From the NCBI GenBank assembly GCA_036971715.1, contig JAVHJL010000010.1:1702037-1766036 (forward strand): a DNA stretch of 64,000 nucleotides, read 5' to 3'. The position numbers were made by a program, and so were the translations under genes. Of this stretch, positions 21,406-32,892 are shown one piece after another. Every line of letters starts with the position of its first letter. The first letter of the stretch is position 1. The DNA comes from Arthrobotrys musiformis (Eukaryota; Ascomycota; Orbiliomycetes; Orbiliales; Orbiliaceae). Under the pieces are notes generated by a model, which made no database searches, was not told where the DNA came from, and saw only the letters and a list, made by a program, of their open reading frames with translations.

Positions 21406-23199
21406 TTAAACGAAGAGCAAAAGGGCAGAAAGCAAAACACAAGAAACGGCCAGCCTAACGCTCAAGACCAGCCTCGGCGAGATACTCATGTTCGCCCCAC
21501 GGGTCCTCATGACCACACCGCTCACTGTTGAATTTGCTGCCTTGGAACCGCTTTTCGTTGGGTGCTTGTTTGCTAAGACATCACTGTAGTATTGAATTAG
21601 GACGGCTTCAGAGGCTAAGAGATCGAATACAACGTCGCCGTTCTCTTGGACTTTGATTATAGTATCGACAAGGTTACTAGTCACCAATCCATCCTTTTCC
21701 GATAGTGTGAAACCAGATACATTCACCATCGACTTGGAGTTTGACCCTGGGCCTTGTAGTCTGATTAAAGAGAGTTCCTGACCCGCCTCCCAAGGAGTTG
21801 CTACAGTGACTTGAGTTGACGGCCGAGCTTCCTTTGAGGAGTATACTTCCGTATCCGGGACGGCGGTATTTGTTCCGCCGGTGGAGCTATTGTAGGACTC
21901 GAGGTTTATGAAGACAATTTTGCGAAGCTTGTTATTTTCGTCCCAAATAGAGTAGGAGCTATAGTCCGTATCGTTGCCGCCTTCAATTTGGGTTACTAGG
22001 AGGGTGTCGTTGAAAGATAGGATTTCGGAGACAAAGTATGCTCCATAGGAAAGCGGAAGAACGCCGGCTGTGTAGTTTTCGGAGTTGAGGGTGTACTTGA
22101 TTGGAATCACTGGGCTATAGGACCCCGTTGTTGTGGCGTGGAAGTAGAGCCTGCGGATACCAATGGTCGCGGCAAAGAGTACATAGTCGACTAGCCAGAG
22201 CGCTGCGGCGAATGTGTCCGAGATTCCTGGACGGCCGACACAGGATACAGTATTTGTTTCGCCGATAGTGAATTGGGCACCCACGGATTCAGCAGCTGCA
22301 ACTTGAGGGATGTAGTTGCTGAGGGTTTCGGAAATGGTATTGTGTTCGAGGAGAGGAGCGATGGTAACGGCCCCGCTACATCCCGACTGAGGGTATATAT
22401 GCATCGAGTACCAGGTGATTCTTGAAGACTGGAAACCGGCAGAAATTATACCGGGGATGTCAAAATCTTTGGTGACTTGAAACGCAGGGTTTGCGAAACC
22501 GCCAGCCATGAACCTAACAGTTTTGTTAGGTGAGTTCTTGATAACTTCGTCCGCGATATAATTCCATTCCGGGAGCATCATTGAGGCATCCCATTCTGAA
22601 TCACGGTATCCCTTCGAGCCGTAAAAGTCGGCTTCGTTCCCGATTTCAAATAAATCAAGTTCGTCGCCTAGATATTCCAGAACGCCAGCGGCGGTTGAGA
22701 TTGCAGCCTCGAACTTGTTGGTTGTGTTGATAAGGTTAAGACACCAGATGTATCTCGTATCTGGAGCATATTTTTCCTTGAAAGATGCGAAGTAATTGGG
22801 GCCCAATGTAACGTTTCCCTGCGCTTGAGCTCCATAGTACCCAGATTGAAATTTCTTGGCGGTGATGGTGATGTCAGAACCATATGTGGTTTTGTCCGAC
22901 TCACCGCCACCAAGCCTTACGGATTGACCAGTTGCGATATTTGTCGACAATGCTTTGAATAAGTTTTCTAGGAGTTTGGACCTAGCGAAAATTGGGAGAT
23001 CCCTGTTCTGGATGGACCACGAGACGAGGTTTTTGTCGAGAGGGCGTAGGAGAGCATCTTTGGCTGGGACAGGGATTTCAATGGCGACGGTTTGTGGGAC
23101 GGCATATACCACGTTTTGAGACTCGGATAGGAGCAGCGGCAGCAGCAGCAGCAGGCCGGCTGGGAGCGTTCGAAGCTGGTACGGCGACGAAATTTTCAT
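21406..23199 (-). CDS. Glycoside hydrolase family 79 protein, putative GPI-anchored
   Basis: A single exon of 597 aa from the ATG at 23199; the open frame upstream has only a TTG. A signal peptide (leucine-rich stretch at about residues 12-25) is followed by a GH79-like catalytic domain. FEIGNEADF holds the presumed acid/base Glu189, and FTIGETNT holds the presumed nucleophile Glu314. Family 79 includes beta-glucuronidases acting on arabinogalactan side chains and related glycans. The substrate cannot be fixed here. There are many N-x-S/T sites. The C-terminus has a small/polar region and then a hydrophobic tail (LSVRLAVSCVLLSALLLFV), as expected for a GPI-attachment signal, so the enzyme is probably held at the cell surface or wall. 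It is convergent with the RNase III-like gene. Confidence 0.87.
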   Translation of the reverse strand: MKISSPYQLRTLPAGLLLLLPLLLSESQNVVYAVPQTVAIEIPVPAKDALLRPLDKNLVSWSIQNRDLPIFARSKLLENLFKALSTNIATGQSVRLGGGESDKTTYGSDITITAKKFQSGYYGAQAQGNVTLGPNYFASFKEKYAPDTRYIWCLNLINTTNKFEAAISTAAGVLEYLGDELDLFEIGNEADFYGSKGYRDSEWDASMMLPEWNYIADEVIKNSPNKTVRFMAGGFANPAFQVTKDFDIPGIISAGFQSSRITWYSMHIYPQSGCSGAVTIAPLLEHNTISETLSNYIPQVAAAESVGAQFTIGETNTVSCVGRPGISDTFAAALWLVDYVLFAATIGIRRLYFHATTTGSYSPVIPIKYTLNSENYTAGVLPLSYGAYFVSEILSFNDTLLVTQIEGGNDTDYSSYSIWDENNKLRKIVFINLESYNSSTGGTNTAVPDTEVYSSKEARPSTQVTVATPWEAGQELSLIRLQGPGSNSKSMVNVSGFTLSEKDGLVTSNLVDTIIKVQENGDVVFDLLASEAVLIQYYSDVLANKHPTKSGSKAANSTVSGVVMRTRGANMSISPRLVLSVRLAVSCVLLSALLLFV

Positions 23200-24568
23200 T
23201 CTAAACCCAGCCAAGACCGAATGTTCCAACTATATGCTGTGTGATAACGAGGGTCCCGGGACTGTTCGCAGCCGCGTAATCAATATTGCGAGAGGGGAAC
23301 TTTCGAAGGCAAAGATAATCAGGGCATTGACTGACCGACGGCGAGCCGAAGGAATAATAAGACAAAAAAAAAGAGAACGCGACCACGGAGCCAAGCTGGC
23401 AGTCGTGAGCGACCTGCCATATATTTAAAGATTTATTGTCCATCTTCGTATGCAGGCATGCGCATTCAAAAGCCAAGTTATCAGAGGTCTTGCAAGCTTG
23501 GCTCTCGTGGGGCCTCTCGATTTCTTTTGTGACGCAAAGAAAACCCATCGGCCATCGGCTGGTTCGAGAGCTGCGTGGGATGCATGACAGGCGGGTGATT
23601 AGCTTCCTCCATCCAAACTCTTAGGTTCTTTCGGTTGGAAGATCCGGTTCTAGTTGCCGTGGGATGATGCAATGCAGGTGCCTTTCGATCTTTCATCTTA
23701 GGAAACCGTTGTTCCTTGGAGGTGCGGTGTTTGTACTCGCCACATCCACATTTTGATGGGACGGTCGATGGGGACTTCAGGATGCGTGCTTTCAACCCTG
23801 CCATAAGTATACAGAACATCCATAACGCATTGTTCAATATCGATTGCAAGGTATCTCATAGTTGACGTCAGGGTGCTGCAAGATATGTATATCGATCGAA
23901 TTTAAGTACTTCGGTAATGTTATCAACACCAAGATGTTATCATTGTGTTGTTACAGACTTGTCAGGTGGACATTGGGGCCGGCTAGCCGGGGTTATATGC
24001 TAGGCACACATCTTGGGTTGCGAGAGGACCCAGAACCAAGGCTCTTATATCGTCTTTTCACCCCCTAAGTGTCTCTTGATTGCATACGTATGACGTTGCC
24101 CGGAAAGGTATCAGATAGCTCGCAGCGGGAATACACAAAAGATCGAGAGATAAAAGATCATATAAAAATCTATAGAGGGTATATTATGTAAATGTACACG
24201 ATGACTTTCGCTAATCAAGCTTAAACTGATATAGTCTCATCGGCTAACGCATCTCTTTACTCGCGGAAGCATTGCCTCCACACATATGCTCGAAACCTAC
24301 TGCGTTCAAAAGAGATCGCTAGCCGGGAGACCCCATTCAAACGCTGGCCCCGCTGTCGGCCTTACAGACTCTGTTGTCACCATAAATAGTGCACCCATCG
24401 AGGCATTAAGTATTTATGCGGGTACAAACGCGAAGGAATGTATAATAACCTCGGACCCTGCCCGTATAAATGCGCCTACCCCCCTTTAGCAAAGGGCACA
24501 TATGGATCATTACAGGTGGCCGGAAATCTAAAAACTTTTCATTTTGGGATAGCTCTGTTGCTACTATT
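23200..24568. other. Intergenic, no recognised gene
   Basis: Promoter of the GH79 gene and 3' flank of the membrane-protein gene. Frames such as 23481-23849 (minus) show no recognisable domain and lie in the GH79 promoter. Nothing else is recognised. Confidence 0.4.
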
Positions 24569-25747
24569 TCACCGATCGTAGCTCTGAGGACCGTATACGT
24601 ATTTTTGAGGTTGCTGTTGCGCTTGAGCAACCGGGGCTGGAGGTGGCATGTTCCAATTCATATCCCCTGGCATTTCGGCTGCTGTACTGTGCTGTGGCAT
24701 CGTATAGAGCTCGACTGGCTCGTGGTGCATTTGTGTGGGCATTTCATTTACGGTAGCGCTATTTGGTAGCAGTGGGTGGGATGGCGGGGGAGGAGGGTGT
24801 ACGGATCCCTTATATTCATTATTGAGATGGTTGACACTGGTCGTGCTCGGGGCGTTCATCTGCTGATACGGCCACTGCTGGTTGCCGTTGCCATTGTTAT
24901 TCTGGTAGCCAGGTGGCGTATTGTTTGTATTTGAGTTGTTAGGCTTATCCGACCCATGATTCGCCCGAGATTTGGCCATATTCCTTCGCATAAACCACAC
25001 CAAGCCGACGATTGCAAGCGTTCCAACGACAGAACCGCCAATCGCACTGCCAAGTACGGCTCCGGAAATACCATTAGACGGTGCGGGATTCGAATTTTCG
25101 GTTGGAGACGGGTCAGAAGTTTCAGATGCAGACGCCGACGTTGCCTCGGAGTCCGATGATGTGCTTGGTTCGGATTCACCAGTGGTGGTTGATGGTGATG
25201 TACTGGTGCTTGCTTGACTGGACGTCACCGTTGAAGTTGCTGGTTTTCCGCCGCCCCAGATGCCAAAGTTCGGGGATTTGAGAGTCTTCATGCCATAGTC
25301 CATGAAAATAAAGATTTGGTATTTGTTAGATTCCGGCCATGTGTCGCGGGGGGTAAAAGTCGTATCGTGATCTCCCCAGCCAGGAAATGAAACTATAAAA
25401 GATCAATTTGTGAGCATTGCATGAATTGGGTCTGATAAAATTCGAAAAGACGGTGGATATTTGAACACACCTGCTTGGCTTAGTTCGACACCCACGACTC
25501 CATCAAGCGCGATGGTGGTATTGAACGATTGTGCAGTATTTTGGTTCAAAGTAGTCTTCGGGATATACCAAGATACGCTTATGGGGATTCCGACTTGATA
25601 TCTCGCATTTGCTGTGGGTTTTATGACTGTGTCTGTTGTATATGTGTATGTTGGTGTCGGCGATTGTCTTGCCGCGAGTGTAGCTGCTGCTGCGAGCTGT
25701 AGCGACAATAGTGTCAATATGATGGTCGAGATATATCGTGTCGCCAT
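24569..25747 (-). CDS. Single-pass cell-surface protein with Ser/Thr-rich ectodomain
   Basis: Two exons are inferred: 25747-25471 and 25392-24569, giving 366 aa. The intron 25393-25470 is 78 nt. The order is an N-terminal signal peptide (about 1-20, ending LQLAAAATLAA), an extracellular domain of ~130 residues with N-glycosylation sites, and a Ser/Thr/Pro-rich stalk. One membrane segment follows (about 215-240, SAIGGSVVGTLAIVGLVWF) with a flanking MRR stop-transfer sequence. The cytoplasmic tail of ~110 residues is rich in Asn, Pro, Gln and His. The topology resembles Mid2/WSC-type wall sensors and many fungal ectodomain proteins of unknown function. I recognise no WSC cysteine pattern, so a sensor function is only suggested. 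Confidence 0.78.
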
Positions 25748-27504
25748 GGCTGCTCAATTCATAGATCTCGAATTCTCTGTTGTTCTTTTCGATACTCCCA
25801 CATCCAACAGCAGCTGGTGTTGATTTTATGGCAGGCCTCCTTGACCAGCCGGTCTCGCGAAATTCGACTAAAAGTATACTGGTAATTGTATAAGAGCACA
25901 GCTTTTCAAGAAATGTTCCAAACGGCAGGCCTGAGCTTTATAGCTTTACGCCTTCGACCTTCAATCTCCAAGAAACGCCATTGTGTGTCATCCCCCACAT
26001 TCGTATGCAATACAAACCATATGAAGAGTCCACCCTGTGTCATTTCAATTTCGCTTGAAGCAGTCAGTATTTTCGTGTCGGCGGCACTATGAAAGGGGAA
26101 GGTTCACTCCAGCCCGAAATCGAGGCTACTTTAACCCGCGCCCCGAAAAAGTGTCGACGATACCCATTTCGGTCATGGACCGGGATTCCTAGCTTTCTTC
26201 CAAAACACCGGCGACTTTTGTTCAGTTGGATTTTCTTCATCGTGATGTTTGGGAAGATGTGGTTGGCCGAAGAAGCGAAGATCTCTGCGCTTTTGGTAGA
26301 GATACCCCTGGCGGTTGGCTTGTACTTTTCCCGCTGCCTTCGAAGCTGCATTGGACCGGATTGTGGAAAGGAGCCTCAGGGTCAACCTGCAGAATTCCCT
26401 GCTGTTGAGCCGCGTTACATGTTCATTTTGCCAACAAACAAGTCATACTTTTAATCTACCTATATTATGAGTCGCATCGGTTTGTTGGTTCTCCGCCGTA
26501 GTTCTGAATACGAAGTTAGAGAACGCGAACGTTGCATCGCGCGAATCGGAAAAACCCCACTGGTTCCCCACCTGTCCAAACACTTTTAGTACAGTGACGT
26601 TATACGCTTTGTGCTGGATATGAGGCTGACATCTGGAGATTCACAATTTCATTCCTCCCTTGTGTATTTATAGCTTTCTACAAGCTTGTAGACGTGAATC
26701 TATTACCTTCTATGGGACTTATAAGTTTCAAGCTTGATACCAAGGCAGCGGCCTTGCATCGCACAAAACGTTAGAACACAAGCTGCTTAGAGTCATGATC
26801 AGTGCATCTAATAGATGATATGTGGTGCCCGCCAATCTCAGGGTATATAAAGGAGTAGTTTTTGGAATTTTGTCATGGCGATCGGGCGTTGGCTTTTAAT
26901 TTTGATGACAAGACCCTCTCTAAAACCCTATCAGCCGTGATCTAGCACAACAAATCGTTCAACTCTCTCCAACACCACAGGCCCACGTGCGCGCACATCT
27001 CTTTTAGGCGGGAAACCGATCTACAACGCTAGGAGGACCAGATCAGACGACTAAAAAGGTGGGAGAGGAAAGAGGCTGAAGTAACATGTGCGGCTACGTC
27101 GACTTTTATTTTGCCTGCGGATGCTTGGATCGTAGTCAGAGGTGGTATAAACTTTGCGGTCGAACCCACCTCTTGTCTTACATTTTGCTGAGGGATACAG
27201 AGCGCAGGTATCGGGAGTATCATTCTAACATTTGTGCGACCCATAAAAGTACAGCGGACAGGGTAGCTAGTTCGGAGCTAGACCGTGTGATAAACCCACC
27301 ACCATCCCGTGATAAATGGTGGAGACGACGGACGTCGTATGAAGTTTTGTTTGCGGTAACTGGAAAGCATAAAGCATCTACTGAACATGAGCGTCCACCT
27401 GGAGAGGGGAGGCGGAGGGAATGATCCGTGAACATATCGCGTGCACGGCCGGCACCAGCCCCAGAGCTCAAGGAATGTATTGCTGCCACCCGAGGTCGAC
27501 ATTT
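25748..27504. other. Intergenic, no recognised gene
   Basis: About 1.75 kb. Overlapping frames at 26064-26454 lie on opposite strands (plus 26089-26454 has a hydrophobic stretch; minus 26064-26351 is basic). Neither resembles a known family, and only one at most could be real. The remainder is uninformative. Confidence 0.35.
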
Positions 27505-28530
27505 TTAGACATAATTCTCCACGCATTGTCCATGCTTCCGACGACAACCCAACGGGCACTCGGCATCAGGGTGGAACTGCCAGTTGAACAATTGATCCGT
27601 TTCGTTTGCTGCTATATCCGGTATTACAATGGTGATGGGCGCGCCGTTGCCAAACCCCGGTTGAGAGCTTGCCTTATCAGCCAGCGATTGCATTCTTACG
27701 CTAATTAGGTATTTTTTCCATCCCATCTAGAGGTTTAGGCGTGTTAGCGCAACTCTTTTTTTTTTTCGAAATAGATACGCAAGTGGGCAGGGTGTTTCAT
27801 ACACTGTAGAGACCTGGACTAGATGTGGCGTATATAACCCTTTGGAAGCCAGCTGTTGTGAAAGTGTCAATTGATCAACCATTTTTCGGGCGCCGTAGTA
27901 TTTTTATTTCCCGTTCTTACCGTGCAAGATTGTCGCACCGCACATGGCACAGCTACATAATGCAAGTTAATAGACGAATCTTGAGCAAGAAATTTGAGAG
28001 AACATACGGCTCAGCGGTAGTATATATCCAAGCGTTCTTCCAAATAGAATCTATCTCTTCGACGGTATACCCTTCATTTGTAAATTTTCTGACACAATTG
28101 CGGATAGCATCAACTTCGCCGTGCTCTGTGGGGTCTTTTCTCTCTCTTCTCATTAGACTGGAGCCACATTTTGTGTTTTCAATTTGGATTTGAGGCCGTC
28201 AGCGAAGCTTACCACCAGTCGAGTCTTCTTTGTTATAACCCGTACACAGGAGCTCCCTACTCGTAGCGTTGACGATAACCGAGCCGAAAGCTTGTCTATA
28301 ACAAGGACTAGGTAGAGCCGCTATAGATGAACGCATGAACTTCCAATCTAAATCGGTTATGGAAGGCGTTGAGGTTGTGGTGGATTGAAGGGTCAGCAGG
28401 CCCGTTAGGTAGCCTAGGACTGTGTGGCGGTGCAGAAAATTGTTAGACGATGAATTCGAACAATACGGAAAACCGAAAACAACATCAATTGCATCGACAT
28501 CCTTGACCATACGGCCATACCTTTCTGCAT
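27505..28530 (-). CDS. Secreted CMP/dCMP-type zinc deaminase (nucleoside/nucleotide deaminase)
   Basis: Six exons are inferred: 28530-28521, 28419-28213, 28134-28008, 27952-27921, 27852-27803 and 27726-27505, giving 215 aa. Five introns of 101, 78, 55, 68 and 76 nt have GT..AG ends and restore one frame. The zinc deaminase signature is complete: H77-G-E79 (TEHGEVDAIRN) and P115-C116-A-M-C119 (TAEPCAMC), with the PCxxC split by intron 3. After the motif, GFQRVIYATSS is typical of the fold. The N-terminus is a short hydrophobic leader (VLGYLTGLLTL), so secretion is predicted. The first coding exon is only 10 nt, with an ideal CACC-ATG context. It should hydrolyse an amino group from a cytosine-, guanine- or adenine-type base or nucleoside; the substrate is unknown. 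Confidence 0.82.
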
Positions 28531-29056
28531 GGTGAGGATTTCGATTTTGTTTTGGTGTTGGTTCCAATTAATTGAATGTGCTTTGCTTTCGCCTTGGAAC
28601 CGGAAGGGAGGTTGCGCGCGGGCAGAGTTTAATTTGAAGCTTTGAAAACTTGTGGTAGCAGGGAAGCATTTGTAGTAACTGAATCAGAGAATATTCCGGA
28701 ATGGGAGGTTGGGGCGGAACTGGCCGACACGGCGTCCAGAAGCATGTACTCAGGCAACACGCTAGGGACGTTTAACATCGCTGTCGAGTTAAGTTTGGTA
28801 TCGAATTCAGTGACATGATAAGGCTACAAGTACTAACGTGTATTTGAGCTAGCGCATCAGCAGATATCAGCGATATACGAGATAGCAGTTTTGTATATTA
28901 CAAATTTAAACCGCACCCCACAAGCTTATGTATGTACGTGTTTAGTCAATTCAATTTAATTGGATTAGATAGCGATACACATAATTACATAACGTTGCTA
29001 AAATATTAGGGCTGGATTTCGGATCGAATGCGATGCTCAAAGCAATGCTCATGACA
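28531..29056. other. Intergenic, no recognised gene
   Basis: Promoter of the deaminase gene and 3' flank of the next gene. Nothing else is recognised. Confidence 0.4.
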
Positions 29057-29743
29057 TCACGCGGCATGCATCGCAATCAGTTGTAATTGCAACAGCCCAA
29101 GGCAAGAAACAAGAACACTGCGTTCGAACTCAAGAGATGCATCCGCATAATAACCGCTCATGATGAACTTTCCCAGTTTTTTCATCGAGCCTCTACACCA
29201 AACGAACATGCCAACGACCTGGTCGTTTTCATCCACCAGCTTCCACCCATGTTGCATTTTACTCTTTTTGCTACCGTCCTCGATGTCAACCCGACTGGTA
29301 TTTTTCCATGTCATCTTCTTGCCGGTGTTCGGGTCGGTCCAGTTGTACCACCAAGTTAATTTAGACTCGTGGAATTGCTCGAGGGTGTGATCTTGTGGGG
29401 CCCGCTCTTTCTCGAGCTCCTGGCCGTCCGCTCGAAAATGGAATTTGGACATCATCATGTTGCTGCCCATCTGTGCGACTAACGGCCCGTCGTTGTTTTC
29501 CCCAGTGTGGAGGGAGACGTAGCGTTGTCTGAGGCTGCTAGGGCGGGAGTAGTGGAATTCGGCAAAGTATGCAGGGGTTTTGTCGTCATATTTGACTATT
29601 TTGTGGATGGACTTCCAACCATTTGCGTAATAGATGTGGAAGTTTTTCGGAGAGGGGATGTCGCTGAATTTGGAGTCGACGGAGTAAATTGATTCATTGT
29701 CCTCGTTGCCCTTGTGATCGGATTTGCGATCGAAGAGGCCCAT
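29057..29743 (-). CDS. Tubby C-terminal/LURP-one-like protein, hypothetical
   Basis: A single exon of 228 aa from the ATG at 29743 (MGLFDRKSDHKG). An earlier start in the same frame at 29782 is less likely. The protein is hydrophilic for ~200 residues, with several strand-like segments rich in Trp, Tyr and Phe (FHIYYANGWKSIHKIVKYD, KLTWWYNWTDPNTGKKMTW, GWKLVDENDQVVGMFVW). It ends with a hydrophobic C-terminal helix (VLVSCLGLLQLQLIAMHAA). The alternating aromatic/charged strands resemble the fungal tubby-like/LURP-one-related beta-barrel group, often annotated hypothetical. The C-terminal hydrophobic helix could anchor it to a membrane, like the buried helix of LOR proteins. Biological role unknown. 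Confidence 0.7.
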   Translation of the reverse strand: MGLFDRKSDHKGNEDNESIYSVDSKFSDIPSPKNFHIYYANGWKSIHKIVKYDDKTPAYFAEFHYSRPSSLRQRYVSLHTGENNDGPLVAQMGSNMMMSKFHFRADGQELEKERAPQDHTLEQFHESKLTWWYNWTDPNTGKKMTWKNTSRVDIEDGSKKSKMQHGWKLVDENDQVVGMFVWCRGSMKKLGKFIMSGYYADASLEFERSVLVSCLGLLQLQLIAMHAA

Positions 29744-30494
29744 AGCTGATGTAATATATCGAGATCCGATGTGCGACGGCAATTAAATTGACCAAAGGTT
29801 GTAGGTGGTAATATAGCAAATTCTAGTCGCTGTTGACGTCCGGACTTTGTGCTTAAATATTAAATTCAATGGTCGGATGTTAACATGTTCGTTTAATTTT
29901 TATAGAAGAAATATTTTGGTGACGGCATCAAGCAATGTATTAATATCTCTCGACGCTCTAAACCAGAAATAGTACAATCTAGGATATACAGTATTCGTTG
30001 AGCGACGATATGTATGTAAATGCGCCTCGTTTCAGTTAAAGCTAGGCATCCCAAATTTATGGTGATACGAGTTTACGTAGGCAAACATGATATCAAGAAG
30101 GCCTCTAAAAGCGCAAGGCTGACCTCATTCATCGCCCCTGTGGCCGTGCTTCGTACGGCAGATGTTACAAGAGCGGTTGTTCGCCGCCGCAGCTGGCGGC
30201 AGTTCATATCGGAGGCCTAGGTCGGTGCAGAAGCCTGCAAGGGTCTGTGAAGATCACAGGTGGCTGCGGACGTGTTGGTTTGACTGGATGATATCTCCGA
30301 ATCCGGAACATGGAATGAACGTCCAACGAGGCCGGCGATACCGGAGTTAGTTTTCGATGCGGTTGCTGACCTGATAGATATTCGGGCGAGAATGTACGAA
30401 GGCAGTGCCTCTTCCTTTGATAGGGTTGACTTCATAACTCCGCGACATCCCTAATCTAATGCTGAATCTACGATTTTTTACCTACGTTTCCACG
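29744..30494. other. Divergent promoter region
   Basis: 751 bp between two divergently transcribed genes, presumably holding both promoters. No motif stands out. Confidence 0.45.
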
Positions 30495-32444
30495 ATGGCA
30501 TCACAGTGCGCCTTGCTCGATCTGCCCCATGAGCTCCTGCACCAGGTTCTCCTCAATGTTGACCCCGCTGACCTCGCTCGCGTTCGCTTAACCTGCGCCT
30601 TCCTGGACCAGTATCTCAAGAAGAATGAACTTCTTTTCAAGGAACTTTACCTTCAGTTCTGGGTGAGCTTTCTTTAGGGACTGTTGAAGTAGCATATTAT
30701 CGTGATATTTACTAACGAAATTCTCTGGATCTCGCACCTTATAGGATGAGCCTCTGGAGAAGGCACCGACAAGCATCGGGCCAACATGGGAGACGCGGCT
30801 TCAGAACGTTGTCTGGCTACAAAAAGTTCTGGCGTCGGAGCACGTTCACACGAAGGTAAATTCCCCAACGAGAAACCTACATCTTTGGAGATTTGTTTTT
30901 GGAAATCGGGGCGGCCTTTATTCATACATTATTACTTTGAATTTAGTTAAATGATTATCAAAGGGTCGTCCAACTCATTTCGGCACTTCTTCAAGTCAAG
31001 GACCCGGCGACATCTAAAAACCTAGATTTCTTTGACGAAGCTTTCGGCAAATTAAACTTGGACACATTACTATGCCGCTCATCCTTGTTCCAGGAAGCTG
31101 GAGATAAGGCACATCTTACTGCTGATACCGAGTTCGAAAGACAGCTTTCCGCCAAGCTTCACTGTTACTATGGTATCCCAATAGATCCGCGCGGTAGAAA
31201 GTCCAAACCGACGCACCCTTGGGCTCGGTCGAGGGTTTATGATTTGCGAAACTATGATACGAATACAATGTGGGGACCATTTAGGGACGATGGATCTGGG
31301 AGGGTAGATTGGGAAATGGTGGAAGCGATAATGGTAGTTCTGGGGTTCAACATGGAGGTTTTGGCGGAGGAGTCTGATGTGTCCTTTGGAAGCCTTTGGG
31401 CTGTCAAGTTTCGAGGCGCTGTGCCATATTCAGCTCCACACCTAAAATGCAGTTTGGTCAACGACCCGGAACTACCTTTAGAGGCGCGGGATCCATATGG
31501 AGTTACCGGCACCTGGTTGAGGGTTTGTGTTCGATGCTTCCTATCTATCCGCTCATGACTGGCTAACCGGAGTTCAGGTTGTTTGTTTTCTAGGTAACAT
31601 TGATTGAATTCCTGCAAAAAATTGATTTTAGAACTCTGTAGATCAATCTGAGAGTTTTGGTTTAGCTAACTCAATTTGCAGACTACCATGACTTTTATGC
31701 TTTCAATTTCGGTTCCTTGGCGCCTGCAGATGGTGGACCTCGACCACCGATTGATATTAGAGAGGCGATTCGGTTTATAAAGCTGGGGATAACTGTCACA
31801 AAGGTTGAGCCCCCGGGACCGGAGGATGGACAAGCACTCCCAGTTGTCCATTTCAAAGGTGCGTCACGTCTGATGCCCGCATTTTCGGACCCTAATGCGA
31901 ACTCAGAGCTTACTGGTGAGTCTTTCTTCCCGAAATAGGCGTTCTTGGAAACTCGAAGTATCTTGAACCGGACCTTCCTGATGACTTCCGCTATGTAGGT
32001 ACAGTTCGCCTTACCAGGGAGGGTGAAATACGTTGGACGAGCTTCTCGATATTTCAGGGGTATGTATGCGTCGTGGGTCGATCATTAGAGTACTAGATTT
32101 CGAGGATTAAGCTTACCGGGGTTATAGGGAGGAGCGGTGGAGGAGTGAAGGTATTCAAGTGGGAGGGCTCTGTACCGCTCGCGGAGTCTTGGGTACATGG
32201 TTTGATAAGTATGTTGTTATACCTCAACGGCGCCCTCAGCTGAGACGTTTGTGCAGTGAGCGTCGACATCGTCCACGTAACTTGCTAGCATGCATGCTAT
32301 TGCAACGAAAACACTAACAGCATGCTACCAAATCTTGATAGGGATTTTGACCCACACGGACCTGCTGGGCCGACTGCTTTCTGGAAAACAAGCAACGAGG
32401 TTGATCCCAACCTTGGCGAACCCGACGAGGGCGAGAGCCTGTAG
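30495..32444 (+). CDS. F-box domain protein
   Basis: Eight exons are inferred: 30495-30662, 30745-30855, 30947-31522, 31578-31593, 31682-31915, 31999-32059, 32128-32208 and 32342-32444, giving 449 aa with every junction in frame. The N-terminal ~45 residues (LLDLPHELLHQVLLNVDPAD..RLTCAFLDQYL) are a clear F-box, the SKP1-binding part of SCF ubiquitin ligases. The C-terminal region has family blocks also seen in other Pezizomycotina F-box proteins: WTSFSIFQGEERWRSEGIQ, GTWFDKDFDPHGPAGPTAFW. Exon 4 is a 16-nt microexon (GVVCFL/DYHDFYAF junction). An in-frame ATG at 30459 is an alternative start. The substrate bound by the C-terminal domain is unknown. It runs toward the monooxygenase gene in the same direction, ~450 bp upstream. 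Confidence 0.85.
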
Positions 32445-32892
32445 CGACTGTTACCACGGGCTTACATGACGGCTTTGAACAAAAGTAGATATGTATAGCT
32501 TAACAGGTATATAAAATTTTAAAATTGATAAAATTAAGTAGACACAATTCTATGTTGCATGCATGAACTTTCGAAATTTCACGTGCGATTACGTAGTCTA
32601 GGTTACGTAACCTTGCAATTGCGCACATCATACACGAATATATATCGATATATCGCTTGCACATGTGGTGCATGGAGTTGTAACAACTCATAAATTGCAA
32701 CAACTGCTCACGTTATCTTTGTGTGGTTCTTATGGGCGCTTTGCCGTCGGGCGCGGGACTATTTATTGGAGCTCAAGCTTCGGTGTTTTTTCCGTTCAAT
32801 TTTCAAGACATAGGTCGAATTGGATACAACCTTTCTTTGGGTGTAACGGTTTTTCAAACGTCTCCGAGGTAAAAGGTCTAGTTTTTCGGGCT
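32445..32892. other. Intergenic, monooxygenase promoter
   Basis: The open frame of the next gene extends leftward to 32665, but the residues there look noncoding. No other feature is seen. Confidence 0.4.

Noticed and set aside
22992..23204. Plus-strand frame opposite the GH79 signal peptide
   Set aside because: Poly-Ala/Gly shadow of the Leu-rich leader.
26064..26454. Overlapping frames on both strands
   Set aside because: Neither has a domain, splice context or start evidence strong enough to call a gene.
31859..31938. Alternative 80-nt intron in the F-box gene (GTGCGT donor)
   Set aside because: It would remove the conserved-looking block around DPNAN and add intron sequence; the 31916-31998 intron keeps family blocks contiguous.
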